The notes beneath the pieces were generated by a model that saw nothing but the letters and a program-made list of their open reading frames with translations, made no database searches and was not told the origin of the DNA. A DNA stretch of 64,000 nt from Vigna angularis. Taxonomy: Eukaryota; Streptophyta; Magnoliopsida; Fabales; Fabaceae. Shown piece after piece: positions 1 through 10,756 of the stretch (the stretch's first letter is position 1; every line of letters begins with the position of its first letter). The stretch spans positions 28,477,960 to 28,541,959 of the forward strand of contig NC_068979.1 in the NCBI RefSeq assembly GCF_016808095.1, read 5' to 3'. A program made the translations under genes and the position numbers.

Positions 1-3000
1 TCTTGTGCTGCCAGCGTCTCCACCCGGTGCTGCACCCTGTCTGCGCCAATCTGGTTGGGTTCGAGCAGCATGCAGGCTATCTCAGTGGAGTCCTCGCCGT
101 GTACAAGCCCAAGCGTTTGCACTGTTGGAAGCCCACCACCGCGACCACTCACCTTCCGTGCGATTCTTCTTGCTGCTGACACGTCAGTGCACAGGATCGG
201 CACGTTGTAGAGTGCAACCCAAGGGCGTGCACCGATCATCGTGATGCCTTTGGCCCGTGAAACCACGTTGGGTCCCTCGTCAGGGCTCAGCGGGACGGTG
301 TCAGCCATAGCCAATCCAGCCCATTGGCTACCTTGGAAATTGGGTCTGTAGTAGCCCAGCTCTCGCCTTATAGTGTCCAGTTCCTTCCCTGTTGGGTGAG
401 CTGCGGCGTACAGAAACACTGGCACTGCATTCAGGTATTGAAAGGTAAGAAAATAAAGTTTTTTAGTAAAAATAATAATAATATTTTGACACAGATAAAT
501 TTCTTACATTCAACACTTCCTTTTTTTTTATTCTTTTTTTCTATACAAAATATAAAAATTTATATTTTTATATGACCATTTTATTTTTGTACTGTGTATT
601 AAATATGAATGTAAAAATGAGTTATGATAAAAAAAGTTTAAGATATCTTCAAATTTGTTTCTTTTAAAGTGGGTAAGTGGCCTGAATTAAAGCATTATAT
701 TAATTTAATTTGCTTTTCACCAGGGATTGTTGTATCTTTATTTCCTTACTATTGCCCTTACAAATAATTAAGGGGAGCTTCGTAGAAAGATATATGTAAT
801 TAAATTTGTCTAAGAGAGAAATTTGCCAAACTGACTAGTGAGTTAGTATAATATTTTTTCTGTTTAAAATTTTTGTTTTTATTTCGTAGAAAACACAATT
901 CTTTTAGTACCTTAATGTCATCCTTCAATTAGAATTAAATTTCTACTTAAGTAATTTGTAATTTAATTACTATGCAAACTTTTATTTTATAAAGTTATAA
1001 TTCTAACTTTTATTGAAAACAAATACAAGAAACACCTCAAAATTTTCATGCGTGTATTATGCTTTATTTGATTCTAACAAAAGTTTTACAATTAATCGAG
1101 AATAAAAAAACTTGTTTATTAAGAATTTAACTCTTAGAAAATCAATGTAAATCTATATTGCCCTTTTACACTTGATATACACATTTCGATGTAAATTTAC
1201 TGACTATTTCAATGCTTAAATATATTATTTCAAATTGTTTACCTGTAAAAACAATTGTCCAAAAGAAGATCTAGAGAGTTTTGAACAATAAAAATAAATG
1301 TATTCACGTATCTTTTTAGAACAAAATATAAAATAAAAAATTATTAAAAGTTATATTTTTTTATCAAAAACACAAAATAAAATTATTTGTGTAGAATCAA
1401 AAGTATTTAAGAGTTATTTTTCATTCCCAATACAATTAGTAATTATATGAAGATCAATTATTCAAATCCCAACTTTAAAACCATCAGTTCTTTATAAATG
1501 TATAAGATATTATATATTATATATATTATTCCGTCTATTCCACAATTTAAGAATGAATGTAACATCTTAAAAATAAAAATAAACAAAACCATTTACACAT
1601 AAAAAAGTATTCATTTTTGTAATCATTCTTTTGTAAAAGTTATTTTATGGTTCATTAATATTTTTATTTTAAAAATTAAAAAATATTTTATAATTTAATA
1701 AAACTTTTATTATAATATAAAAATAACACAATAATAAAAATAACACATGTATATCGTGCATGTGTATTTACTAATTATTACTTATAAAGAAGAAAGAAAA
1801 AGTAATTAGTTTTTATACTTAAAAGAAAGAAAACAATTAATATTTTATTAGAATATGAAAAGTAACTTTTATATGACTGAAATCGTAACTATTTAAATAT
1901 ATATTATCTTGAATAAGGAGTAATTTAATACTGACCATTGAATCGGTTGCCTATATCTGCTGAAACTCTTTTGGCGAGCCATGCTGCCTCATGTAGTGAT
2001 GCACCTGCGAGAGGGTGAAAAACGATGTCATCCACTACGCCTAAACGAGGATGAGCGCCGTCGTGGAATTCGAGGTTGATGGCGTTGAAGGCAGCCTCAG
2101 CCATGGCTATGACGGTTTGGTGCAAGGGACTGTACACAACACTTCCGTTGCAGTCGTGCAGAACATACGACACAAGAGTGTACCTCGCTCTGTTGTATGC
2201 TCCATCGAGAAACTTGTTCACAATCACTGTTTCCGGATTTGACCTCGCAGCGCGTTCTATTACGTCCAGAGTGGCCGTGCTGCGGGACTCGGAGACGAAG
2301 AACTTGCAGCATAGTAGGATGGAGTGGTCTACGCCTTTCTTTTGATCCTAGATAAGTTTTAAGAGACTGAATATTTTATACGTTCAAGCAAATATATTGC
2401 AGAACCAGAGAAATCACAGCTGTTTTAGTGAGGTGGTGATTTTTCCCACAAAAATAAGCACTCACAACTTAAAATTTTAATATTTTTTTATTAATTTATT
2501 ATTAAAGTGGATTAATGAACAATATAGTAATGATTTACTCCTCTCCAAAAAGTAAAAAACTAATGTTTTAACACCCAATCAAATTCTTACAAGTAATTTA
2601 CATTGACCTTCCAAGTTATTGTTTTTAGTTGGGATTATATTGGTTAGAATCAATCTAATCTAACTCAGCGAACTCAAAAAAATGAATCTGATCCATCCAT
2701 TACCTCATTTAATTATAAGTTTTTTTTCAATTAAAAAAATAATAAAGCTTTTCTAATTCAAATCTAAATAAAGGAAAAAGATCTTCAATTATATTTACGA
2801 TCAATCAAACATAAGATTTCATTCACACAAAAATATCATCAAATCTCCTCAACAAAATTTTTAATGATTTCATAACGATTTAAATTTGTTTCTCCAGAAA
2901 ATTGAGTTACTAAGTAAAGATTGGTGAATTTTTCATGTTATTTAATTATTCTATACAAAAATAATTTCCCATGAGTCTCCATTTCAATACTTTATAAAAT

Positions 3001-4191
3001 GACTAACCTAACAAAAAATACTTACTAGGAGAATTAGATAGATTGGTGAGTCAATTTAGCTTATTATAGGTTTAACCCGAGTGAGTCAGGTTCTTAGTGA
3101 GCCGGGTTCAAAATTGACCCGTATCAAAATTTGAAAAAAAAAATTCAATCCAACTCGACCCGAATCCATCGTGGGCCAGGTTGGCTCAGGGGTTCCAACC
3201 TGTTTTAATAACACTAGTTTCTAGACTGCAAAATAATGGTGTAGTTATTATATCGAAATAATTTTAATTTTAAGTATTATTGAGATATTATAATTATAAT
3301 TAATTGATGTATCACAAATAAATTTTTGTGCATTAATTAACTTACAATTTAATCTCTATATCACAATTAATTGATACCTATAAGTGTGTATTCAATTTAA
3401 TCATGTGTATAAACAAAAATTAACCAAAAAACATTAGTCCCTTTTCATTCCATATATAAAATTGTTATTACTAATAAATATTTATGTATGCTATTTTAAT
3501 TTAAATATAATAGATATGTTTTTGGTAATTTTAAATATTAAAAAATTATAAATTTGTTAATATAGATTTTAACATAAAATTATGATATCATATATTCATA
3601 TTAAAGTATTCCCTCACATTAAACTCAAATGTCAGAATTAACTTGGACCTATAAAATTAGAGCCCAAGCATTGTAAATCTCAAAAATTGGGCCAGCCCAC
3701 TAACAAGATAGAAATTATGAGAGTTTATATTTTTTTTCAAAAAAATAATATTATATAAAGTATCGATTTTTATTACTTATTTTAGTTTATTGAGATTTCA
3801 ATGAAAATTATTACAATTCTAGAATTGTGACTCCCTTTGAATGAGCTCCGGTGTCCTTGAAATTTCCTCTATGATCCCTCCTTTATCAGGAAAAAGATAT
3901 GCTAAAGATTTTATTTTAGCATACAATTCATGTGGATATTTGTTAATGTGATTGTGTCCGTGTCTGTCACTCACTGATAACCACTCTTATCCGCATTTTC
4001 TCACACACGTGACTCTTTCTACCTTTATTCAATTAGTGTACGGAGGATAAGCGATAGAGCAAAACACGAACGAGCAGATATTTTTGAAAGCCAAAATACC
4101 AGAAAAGAAAAACTCAGTAGAACGTTCCGATTTATTCTGGGATTCATCATCCATGGCTCTAACTCACTCTACTGCTCAGAAAATCCATCAT
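1..4191 (-). CDS. Formiminotransferase-like protein, C-terminus beyond the window
   Basis: Three exons are visible on the minus strand: 4191-4168, 2347-1936 and 424-1 (open at the edge). The first is only 24 nt (eight codons, MMDFLSSR) and ends at a strong donor, AGA|GTGAGT. Exon 2 follows an AG at 2349-2348 in phase 0 and ends in phase 1 at a GTCAGT donor. Exon 3 completes that codon and reads on without a stop, giving about 286 residues. Recognisable family blocks are KFFVSESRS, VNKFLDGAYNRARYT, DGAHPRLGVVD, HPLAGASL, VPVFLYAAAHPTGKELDTI, RRELGYYRPN and KVSGRGGGLPTVQ. They match the N-terminal formiminotransferase fold of FTCD, which moves a formimino group to tetrahydrofolate. Plants have stand-alone relatives of this domain whose substrate is not firmly known, so catalysis here is inference. 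The family call is secure. The first exon is a splice prediction that fits in phase and lies 60 nt below a TATA box. Confidence 0.85.
425..1935 (-). other. Second intron of the formiminotransferase-like gene
   Basis: The intron is about 1.5 kb and very AT-rich, bounded by GTCAGT (1935-1930) and an AG at 426-425. No coding, RNA or mobile-element signature is visible in it. Confidence 0.65.
2348..4167 (-). other. First intron of the formiminotransferase-like gene
   Basis: This AT-rich intron of about 1.8 kb has no ORF. A GC-richer patch at about 3050-3205, with repeated 'cccg' and 'gagtcag/gagccggg' words, looks like a small dispersed repeat, but I cannot name it. The rest shows nothing further. 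Confidence 0.5.
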
Positions 4192-4250
4192 TCAACTGAA
4201 ACAAGAACACTACAAGAGACCGAAACCACAAATTAACAAGCGCTAACCGC

Positions 4251-4257
4251 TATATAT
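4251..4257. promoter_or_regulatory. TATA box, possibly shared by two divergent transcripts
   Basis: TATATAT lies 60 nt upstream of the predicted formiminotransferase-like ATG on the minus strand. On the plus strand it is followed by a pyrimidine-rich leader (4261-4310), which is typical of plant 5' UTRs. The motif is close to symmetrical, so it could serve either direction. Only the minus-strand gene is well supported. Confidence 0.45.
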
Positions 4258-4495
4258 GCCCAACCCAACCCTCTTCTCTCTTCCTTTCTTATTTCCCCTT
4301 TCTCTGTGTATTTGGTAACATTTTGCAATAACAAACAAATTGACAGAGATTTTGAGTATTGAGAAGAAAAAGCACACCAAACAAGAGGAACAGTGGTTGA
4401 TCTAATATTTGGAACCTCATCATCATAACGATCATATCAGAGAGGAAGAATATGTGGAAAGAGATTTTCTAACCTTGGCAGTACAACTGAAATCC

Positions 4496-4624
4496 ATGGC
4501 GAGATTGATCCTTTGCCAATTGCAACCTGTGTTCACGAGGTGTTGTAATCAAAATTTCAATGAAGAACTCATGCCAGTACCAGAAGATATAAATATTGAA
4601 CCAGAAGTCCATGGGAAATATTAA
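4496..4624 (+). CDS. Possible 42-aa ORF downstream of a leader-like stretch, unidentified
   Basis: An ATG in good context (ccATGGCG) opens a 42-codon frame ending at TAA. The same frame stays open upstream to about 4409 but has no earlier ATG. It lies about 240 nt after the TATA box at 4251, behind a CT-rich leader. I recognise no family. It may be a small peptide gene, the leader of a non-coding transcript, or chance. Confidence 0.15.
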   Translation: MARLILCQLQPVFTRCCNQNFNEELMPVPEDINIEPEVHGKY

Positions 4625-7558
4625 ATGCATTAATACAGACAAATCTTATCTGTGACATATTTATATGTAATATAAAATATAATACGCGATGTATTAATGA
4701 CATGTGACATAAATTCTTTAAACAAAACTCTACATTTAATTGAAAGTCATAGCAATTATATTAAATTGGTACACACTCTCTTACAGATACCAGACAAATT
4801 TTGCCCATGTGTCGACCCTACTTTATTATTTTGGAGGAAATATGACTATTAAAGTTAAGGTAGTGTTAGGTTGAAACTTCTATATCCAGTACATTTCTTT
4901 AGAATTTTTAAAACTAAGTAATATAACTTTTCTATAAAAACGAAGAAAAAAAATCTGATTTATATAACTTTTTATGTTAAATGATTCATTTGTTCTAACT
5001 CTACCTTTTAGTTTTTGTATTTTAACATTTTAAAACTGGTTTATTTTCTACGAATTTAGACAATAAGATTAGACAGAGTGAATGATACACGTAACTTAAA
5101 ATTGATATTTTTTAAAAAAATATTAATAAAAAAGTAAAGTTTGCCCTTGTATAAAAAATAAGCCTATTCTTTTTAAATGATTGCCAATGTTTCCACGTGC
5201 TGTAAGGTGCCTCTATTACCTTTGAAGAAAACAAAACCATGCTTATTTAAACGTATAAATAATTTTTTTTAACTATTAGGTAGTGTTTGACTGCAACTTT
5301 CATGTCAAACACGGTTTGAAAAAAAAAGTTATTTAATAACATAATAAGTAACATGGTTATTATATTTAGTAATATGATTAATTTTTATTATATCTATTTA
5401 TATATACTCAATTGAGTTTAAATATATTTTAATTAGATTTTATTTTATTTTGTTTTGTTAAATTGATATTAATGTTGGATTAAAATGTGTGACGTATTAA
5501 ATTTAGATTACTGTATCTTTTGAGATACTTTTGATCTGACACGAGACACATTTCAAATTTTAACACGTAGTTTGATGCGTAATAACTTTTAAATCATGTG
5601 TATTAATGTCAATTTATTGAAAGATAATAAATTAATTTTATTTAAAAGATATTGTAATTCAATATTATAAAACAAGATTAGTATAAATTATAAACATAAC
5701 TATATAAGGAAAAATATTGAGCCTAATTTAAATTTTATAAACTAATGTAATTTGAAAAAAAATATGTTGAAGACGTGTTTAGATAAACAAATAATCTTTG
5801 ATCATTCTCTTCCTAACTATTTTATTTTATTTTCAAACTTTTCATTTTAATGTTATATTTTTTTAATAATTTTACTAATTTTTTAGCTAAATAAATCTTT
5901 ATAATGTCGTTAAACCAGTTAACACACTTTATTTAGTATTTTTTAAAATGTTAATAAATTTAATATAATAAATATTTACGTATTTTGTTTTTAGACTACC
6001 AGAATTGTGGGTCTTGCAACAACAACAAAAATTACACTGTGATATATACCCAAAGTCATAATTCCATTTATATATTATTTATTTTAAAACCGCATATTCA
6101 AATGTCTTCCAGTTTTTATACATTCAAAATGCATACTATATATTATCATAGATAATATTTTACAAACTTTCCACTCCCACGTTATATAATATATTATAAT
6201 CTACACGCGTATAATATAATAATATCCTCAGTATATATAAAATTTCCAGGTCTTTCGCTCGTAACCAATATTTTAGCTTTATAAATACTATATAATAATC
6301 TAATATAACCCTATGCACGCTAATTTTCTACACATCATTCACGTATGGTATGGTATATATGACAGTGCGACTATGAACATAATAAAAAAACATACTTTGT
6401 GTTGCACTTGACAATACAAAATAAAATCTTACAATCTGAAATGCTTTACTATCCATAGAGTACATGAAGACACTAAATTCGTAACATTTAGTAACCTTAT
6501 TTCTACTGCCAAAACATATAAATAAACCACGAATTGCAATTTCCTACTACCATAAGTAATAACAAAAAATACTTTCAATAAAAAAAACCACATCAATTTT
6601 GCATATTTAATTAAAAATATTACCTTCGATTTTCGTAGATCATATTTTATTTTATAATTTTTCATAGTTTTTTCATAATAAATTATGGTAGCGACTCTAA
6701 ATCTCTTTCTAAAGTCTTTCCTCTTTGGTTTATCATCCTGTCACGATTTAGGTTGCAACATATTTCTATATGTTTAGTTCTTGTCTTTTAGCTATATTAA
6801 ATTTATCTTCTATTATCCTTGTATGAGTGTCTTGAAGTGAACTTTCACATTTAGATAACCTTGTTATCGTAAAGTCCAGTAAGGATCTTCTTGAGGCTTT
6901 CTTGATCAACTTGAATCGTAACACCTTGTTCATTAAAATGCACTAAGACGAACTCTTATCAATTCCTGTAAAAGGTGACAACCTTAAAAGAGAAGGTGTC
7001 ACTAGTAAATCTACAAAACAAACAAACAAATAAGATTATATATCTAACATAAGGAGAAATGGTAAATAAAGTCAAAGAAATGTGTGAGGAATAGACCTCC
7101 CTTTTAATCATTCTCCCAGTTATCTCTTAAGAAAAGCTTCTCTAGTCTCGTGAGGAGTCATGAACTCACATATAATGAAAATCTAATTCACATTAATTGT
7201 TTACAAAAATTCAACAAATATGTCTCGACTTATAGAAATAGTAGAAATATGAGGATTCAAAATCTCACAAAACGATTTTAAAGATTTAAATGTAAAATCC
7301 AATACAACTAAAATCATTAAAAAAATCTATAAAGAAAACTATGGCTAAAATAGTTAACAAATGTCAAAATTAGCTAAAAATATAAAATTAAAATAAATGT
7401 GAACATTAGATTCAATTTATTACTACTAAAAGAAAATGACCTAAGATTTGAAAATGAAGTATAACGAAAGTGTTTCACTATATAATAAAATTGTAAATAT
7501 GTGTATAAGGTATGTCTAATCATAGGTGTAATTAAGATCATACTTTTTTTGTAATTTT
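4625..7558. other. Gene-free AT-rich intergenic region
   Basis: No coding signal is present. A weak inverted similarity exists between about 5459 and 5625 (AAATTGATATTAAT against the reverse complement of ATTAATGTCAATTT), possibly a decayed miniature element. The part from about 6830 to 6960 resembles 39140-39270 (separate entry). Nothing else can be supported. Confidence 0.5.
6830..6965 (+). repeat. Dispersed repeat, copy A (related to 39140-39275)
   Basis: A diverged block containing TTCACATTTAGATAACCTTG, a 'ggatcttc' word, 'aacttgaa..taacaccttg' and 'cttatca' occurs here. The same words occur in the same order at 39140-39275. Both copies are on the plus strand and without ORFs. It is probably a fragment of a retrotransposon leader or LTR, but the class is not certain. 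Confidence 0.45.
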
Positions 7559-7609
7559 TGTAAGACCCTTGAAAATATTTGTAATTCAGATACTAGATTA
7601 TAAAAAAAT

Positions 7610-7805
7610 AAAAAATAGTAAAAAGTGAATAGTAAAATGTGAATAGTAAAAAGTAAATAGTAAAAAAAAAAAATTTGTGGAAGGGATAAGTATTCCACGT
7701 TGTCTTGAGTCATAAGAGATCAGAATTCATCAAATTGTTATTTTTGTAATAGTAAAATGAATAGAAAAATGAATAGTCAAAATGAATTAGTAAAAATGAA
7801 TAGTA
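7610..7805 (+). repeat. Short tandem repeat of the word GAATAGTAAAA
   Basis: The words 'gaatagtaaaa' and 'aaatagtaaaaa' recur many times with small changes in the part of the putative LTR upstream of its TATA box. The repeats could serve as multiple protein-binding sites or be replication slippage. Confidence 0.6.
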
Positions 7806-8194
7806 ATTTTTTTTGCTATAAATAGCCAAGGGGGGGAGGCTGAAAATTTACACAAAAAAATTAGAAAAATTTTGTGAGAAGAGAGTTGGAAGAATATCTA
7901 GTTGCAAAGGGGACATTCTGGAAGTTTTCGGGGAATGAGGAGATTAAGTCTATAATAGAGGTAAGGGGAGCTAACCTTGAGTAATTTGTTTTGTATTATC
8001 TTGAGTCTTGAATATGCAATATTTTGCTTTTGTCTGATCTTAAATCTTGAATATGGAGTATTTTGTTTCTGTATGATCTTGAATTTTGAATAAGAACATG
8101 CTTCTGTGATGAGACCCAAGTTTTATAGTTGTAAAACGTGATATTGATTATGTTATACTAATTGTACGTTATTGTTACTTAGAACATTTATTTG

Positions 8195-8455
8195 TTTCTT
8201 TTGTATTTTCGGAATGACGAGAAGTTGTCTAACCGGCTCTGCCAGATTCAACTTCTTGTTTTCCCAGAGCTTTTATTGTTTCTTATCTCTTTATATTGTA
8301 TTTTTGGAAGGACGAGAAGTTGTCTAACCGACTCTGCCAGATTCAGCTTCTTGTTTCCCCAGACCTTTTATTTCTTATTTATATTGTATTTTTGGAAGGA
8401 TGAGAAATTGTCTAACCGGCTCTGCCAGATTCAACTTCTTGTTTTCCCTGAATTT
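8195..8455 (+). repeat. Three tandem copies of a unit of about 90 bp
   Basis: Three units share the core GAAGTTGTCTAACCGGCTCT followed by gccagattcaacttcttg. Each contains a short inverted repeat, AGAAGTTG...CAACTTCT. Copies differ at a few bases, and spacing is about 95 then 88 bp. They sit inside the putative solo LTR. The 90-aa frame across them is a by-product of the repeats. Confidence 0.75.
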
Positions 8456-8629
8456 TTATATTAAGATTATTTTGATGGTAGGGGAGCTAATCCTTTCTTA
8501 CATATGATATTTATACATGTTATGATCATGAATATGAGTTATGAACATGTTAAAATTTTGGTAATGGTAATTATCTATTCACTTGTGTAAATTTAGTTTT
8601 CTTGATTATACTTTTTTTTTAATTTTCGA

Positions 8630-9110
8630 GTTACTGTGGTAAAACATTCCTTTTAATTGTTTTTACCGTTGGATTTAGCTAAAATTTTAATATATGAATC
8701 CTAAGACCTATTTCTTCACTTTGACCGTTCGGATCATTAATTAAGAGTCTGTACTTTGAGAAATAAGTTTCGCATGTTTGAGTAAATTAATTACCCTTGT
8801 TATTGTGTTACTGAGTTCTCTCGGTAAAATATAGATTCTGTTCTATTTGACCGTTAGATCAACCTGAAAATTTGATATATGATTCCTAAGATATATTACT
8901 ATAATTTGACCGTTCAGATTTGTAATTAGAAGTCTATGTGTTGAGAAATAAATTTCGAAATTTTGAAAAGTATGATGAACACTATATTTTTGTTCTTAAG
9001 TTATCATGGTAAAAGCTTCATATATATTTCATTTACCGTTACATTGAGCCCAAACTTCAATATGTAGTTCCTAAGATATGTTGATGTATTTTGGCTGATC
9101 TATGACCTTT
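8630..9110 (+). repeat. Degenerate repeats of about 200 bp carrying ACCGTT boxes
   Basis: About two and a half diverged units each combine a 'ggtaaaa' word, ACCGTTGGAT or ACCGTTAGAT, 'tcctaaga.ata' and TTTGACCGTTCAGAT/TTTGACCGTTCGGAT. Five ACCGTT boxes occur in 480 bp. They lie within the same putative solo LTR. Confidence 0.6.
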
Positions 9111-9404
9111 GATTGGTGAAAATATGTTGAGTTATACTCATTATGGGAAAAATGAGTTTATAATATGAAGTATGATATCTGGCAATATGTTTAATTTATT
9201 GACACCAAAACGGGTTATTGTCAATTTATGATTAAAGAATGAACATGATTGAGTTAGGTGGATAAGAGGGTATGAATTGTTGATTTTATGAAATGTTGGA
9301 GTGGATATAAGAAATCATTGCTTATGAAATGATGTTTATTACTGGGAGTAGTATGTTCGGTTTATACCATGAGAGCTTGATATGAGCAAAGTAACACCCG
9401 AGGT

Positions 9405-9740
9405 TTATGAAAGCAAGCATAAAGTGGTCTGACCATAAGGCTTTGACATAAACATATGATTCGTAAGTTTTATGAAAGCAGATAGAAAGTGGTCTGACCA
9501 TAAGGCTTTGACATAAACATATGATTCGTAAGTTTTATGAAAGCAGGCAGAAAGTGGTCTGACCATAAGGCTTTGACATAAACATATGATTCGTAAGTTT
9601 TATAGAAGCAGGCAGAGAGAGGTCTGACCATAAGACTTCAGAAAGTAAGACATAGTATACAGGTAAGGCTTAAGGAAGCAGACAGAGAGCGGTTTGACCA
9701 TAAGGCTTCGTGAGTAAGCATGGTATACTTGTAAGATTTA
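9405..9740 (+). repeat. Five tandem copies of a unit of about 64 bp
   Basis: Each unit contains GTGGTCTGACCATAAGGCTT (last copies diverged) preceded by 'atgaaagcag' and followed by 'tgacataaacatatgattcgtaag'. The first three or four copies are nearly identical and the last two decayed. Array growth is a plausible cause of the unusual LTR length. Confidence 0.75.
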
Positions 9741-10439
9741 TGAAAATGAGAAAGATGATTTTGAAGAAGTTAAGAAAGAAAAAAAATGAATTAATGACAT
9801 CGGGATAATGGTATTTATAAATTGCAGAAATACATTATTGAAACATTTATATTATAAGTAAGTTTAATGATTGTATGATATGGTTGACTTACCCTTATTT
9901 GTTTGTGCTATGATCATATAACTCATGTTATATGTGAGCAGATAATGTTGCAGATGCGGTTGAAAAAGCTTAGAAATGATGAGAGGGATGCGGGGAAAAA
10001 CTTTCAGGGCTTTTTGTAAAAAGAATAAATTTGCATTGGAAAAATATGTTGTGTAAGACTTATAAGTTTAATTTCAAATTTATGTTAAGTAGTGAAGACT
10101 ATATTGTTTAAAGTTTGTAAGTTTGGAATTGTACTTTGGAAAAATTGAAATAAAGTTTGATTGTTTATATCAGATATCAAATTAATTTAGTCTTTACTAC
10201 CAGTAATACCCTTTAAATTATTTGGGGTGTTACAACTTTCACTCTATCCATAATTCACATAGTCAAGATCTTACTTCTTTTCTTTATATGTTTTCAAGAT
10301 AAATAAATTTCTACCACTAATAAAATCAAATTTGTCGAAGAAATCACATGGATGTGGGTGATACAATAACTTGTTTTAATTTTAGAAGAAAAAAAAAGCA
10401 TTTTTGAAAAAAATTAAAATATTTAAGAAAGTTAATTTA

Positions 10440-10726
10440 TGTAAACACGTAAGTACTCTCTGCTTTTGGGTGAAAAAACACTCTCTAATAAATTCAAATA
10501 ACAGATGATAGGCTTTATAGCCTTACAGCAGCAAAGAAAACAAACTCTCTAACAAAAGAAAACCAACTCTGCACGTCTCTGCACGTGGGCAGTTTCCTAA
10601 ACAGACTCTGCATTATATCCCTAAATAATAGGTCAATATTTGATCATAATATTTAAGTACAAAATTAAAAACTGAAACTGACATTTAATTACTAATAAAA
10701 CAGAAATTAATCTTTATTTACTAATA
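10440..10726 (-). repeat. 3' LTR of the copia element
   Basis: It is identical to the other LTR except for four transitions. On the plus strand it starts TGTAAACACG and ends ACTAATA, so one terminal dinucleotide is TA instead of the usual CA complement. Confidence 0.93.
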
Positions 10727-10756
10727 TTCCCTTCCTTAAACTATATGCGGTAGCAT

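Larger units (their letters stand above)
7559..10234 (+). mobile_element. Probable solo LTR of a large-LTR retrotransposon
   Basis: The block begins TGTAAGACCC and ends GGGGTGTTACA, imperfect inverted termini of the TG...CA type usual for LTRs. Flanking pentamers are ATTTT (7554-7558) and ACTTT (10235-10239), a one-mismatch target duplication. A TATA box (CTATAAATAG, 7816-7825) lies about 260 nt in, as expected for an LTR promoter. There is no gag or pol, so a solo LTR is the simplest reading. At 2676 bp it is large, like LTRs of some Tat/Ogre-type Ty3/gypsy elements; that assignment is inference. It carries the tandem repeats annotated separately. Confidence 0.6.

Noticed and set aside
5..244. 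Plus-strand 79-aa frame at the left edge
   Set aside because: The opposite strand here encodes the conserved C-terminal half of the formiminotransferase-like protein, so this frame is its shadow.
2051..2345. Plus-strand frames of 63 and 89 aa
   Set aside because: They are shadows of exon 2 of the formiminotransferase-like gene on the minus strand.
8192..8464. 90-aa plus-strand frame
   Set aside because: It runs through three tandem 90-bp repeats in an LTR-like block and has no recognisable domain.
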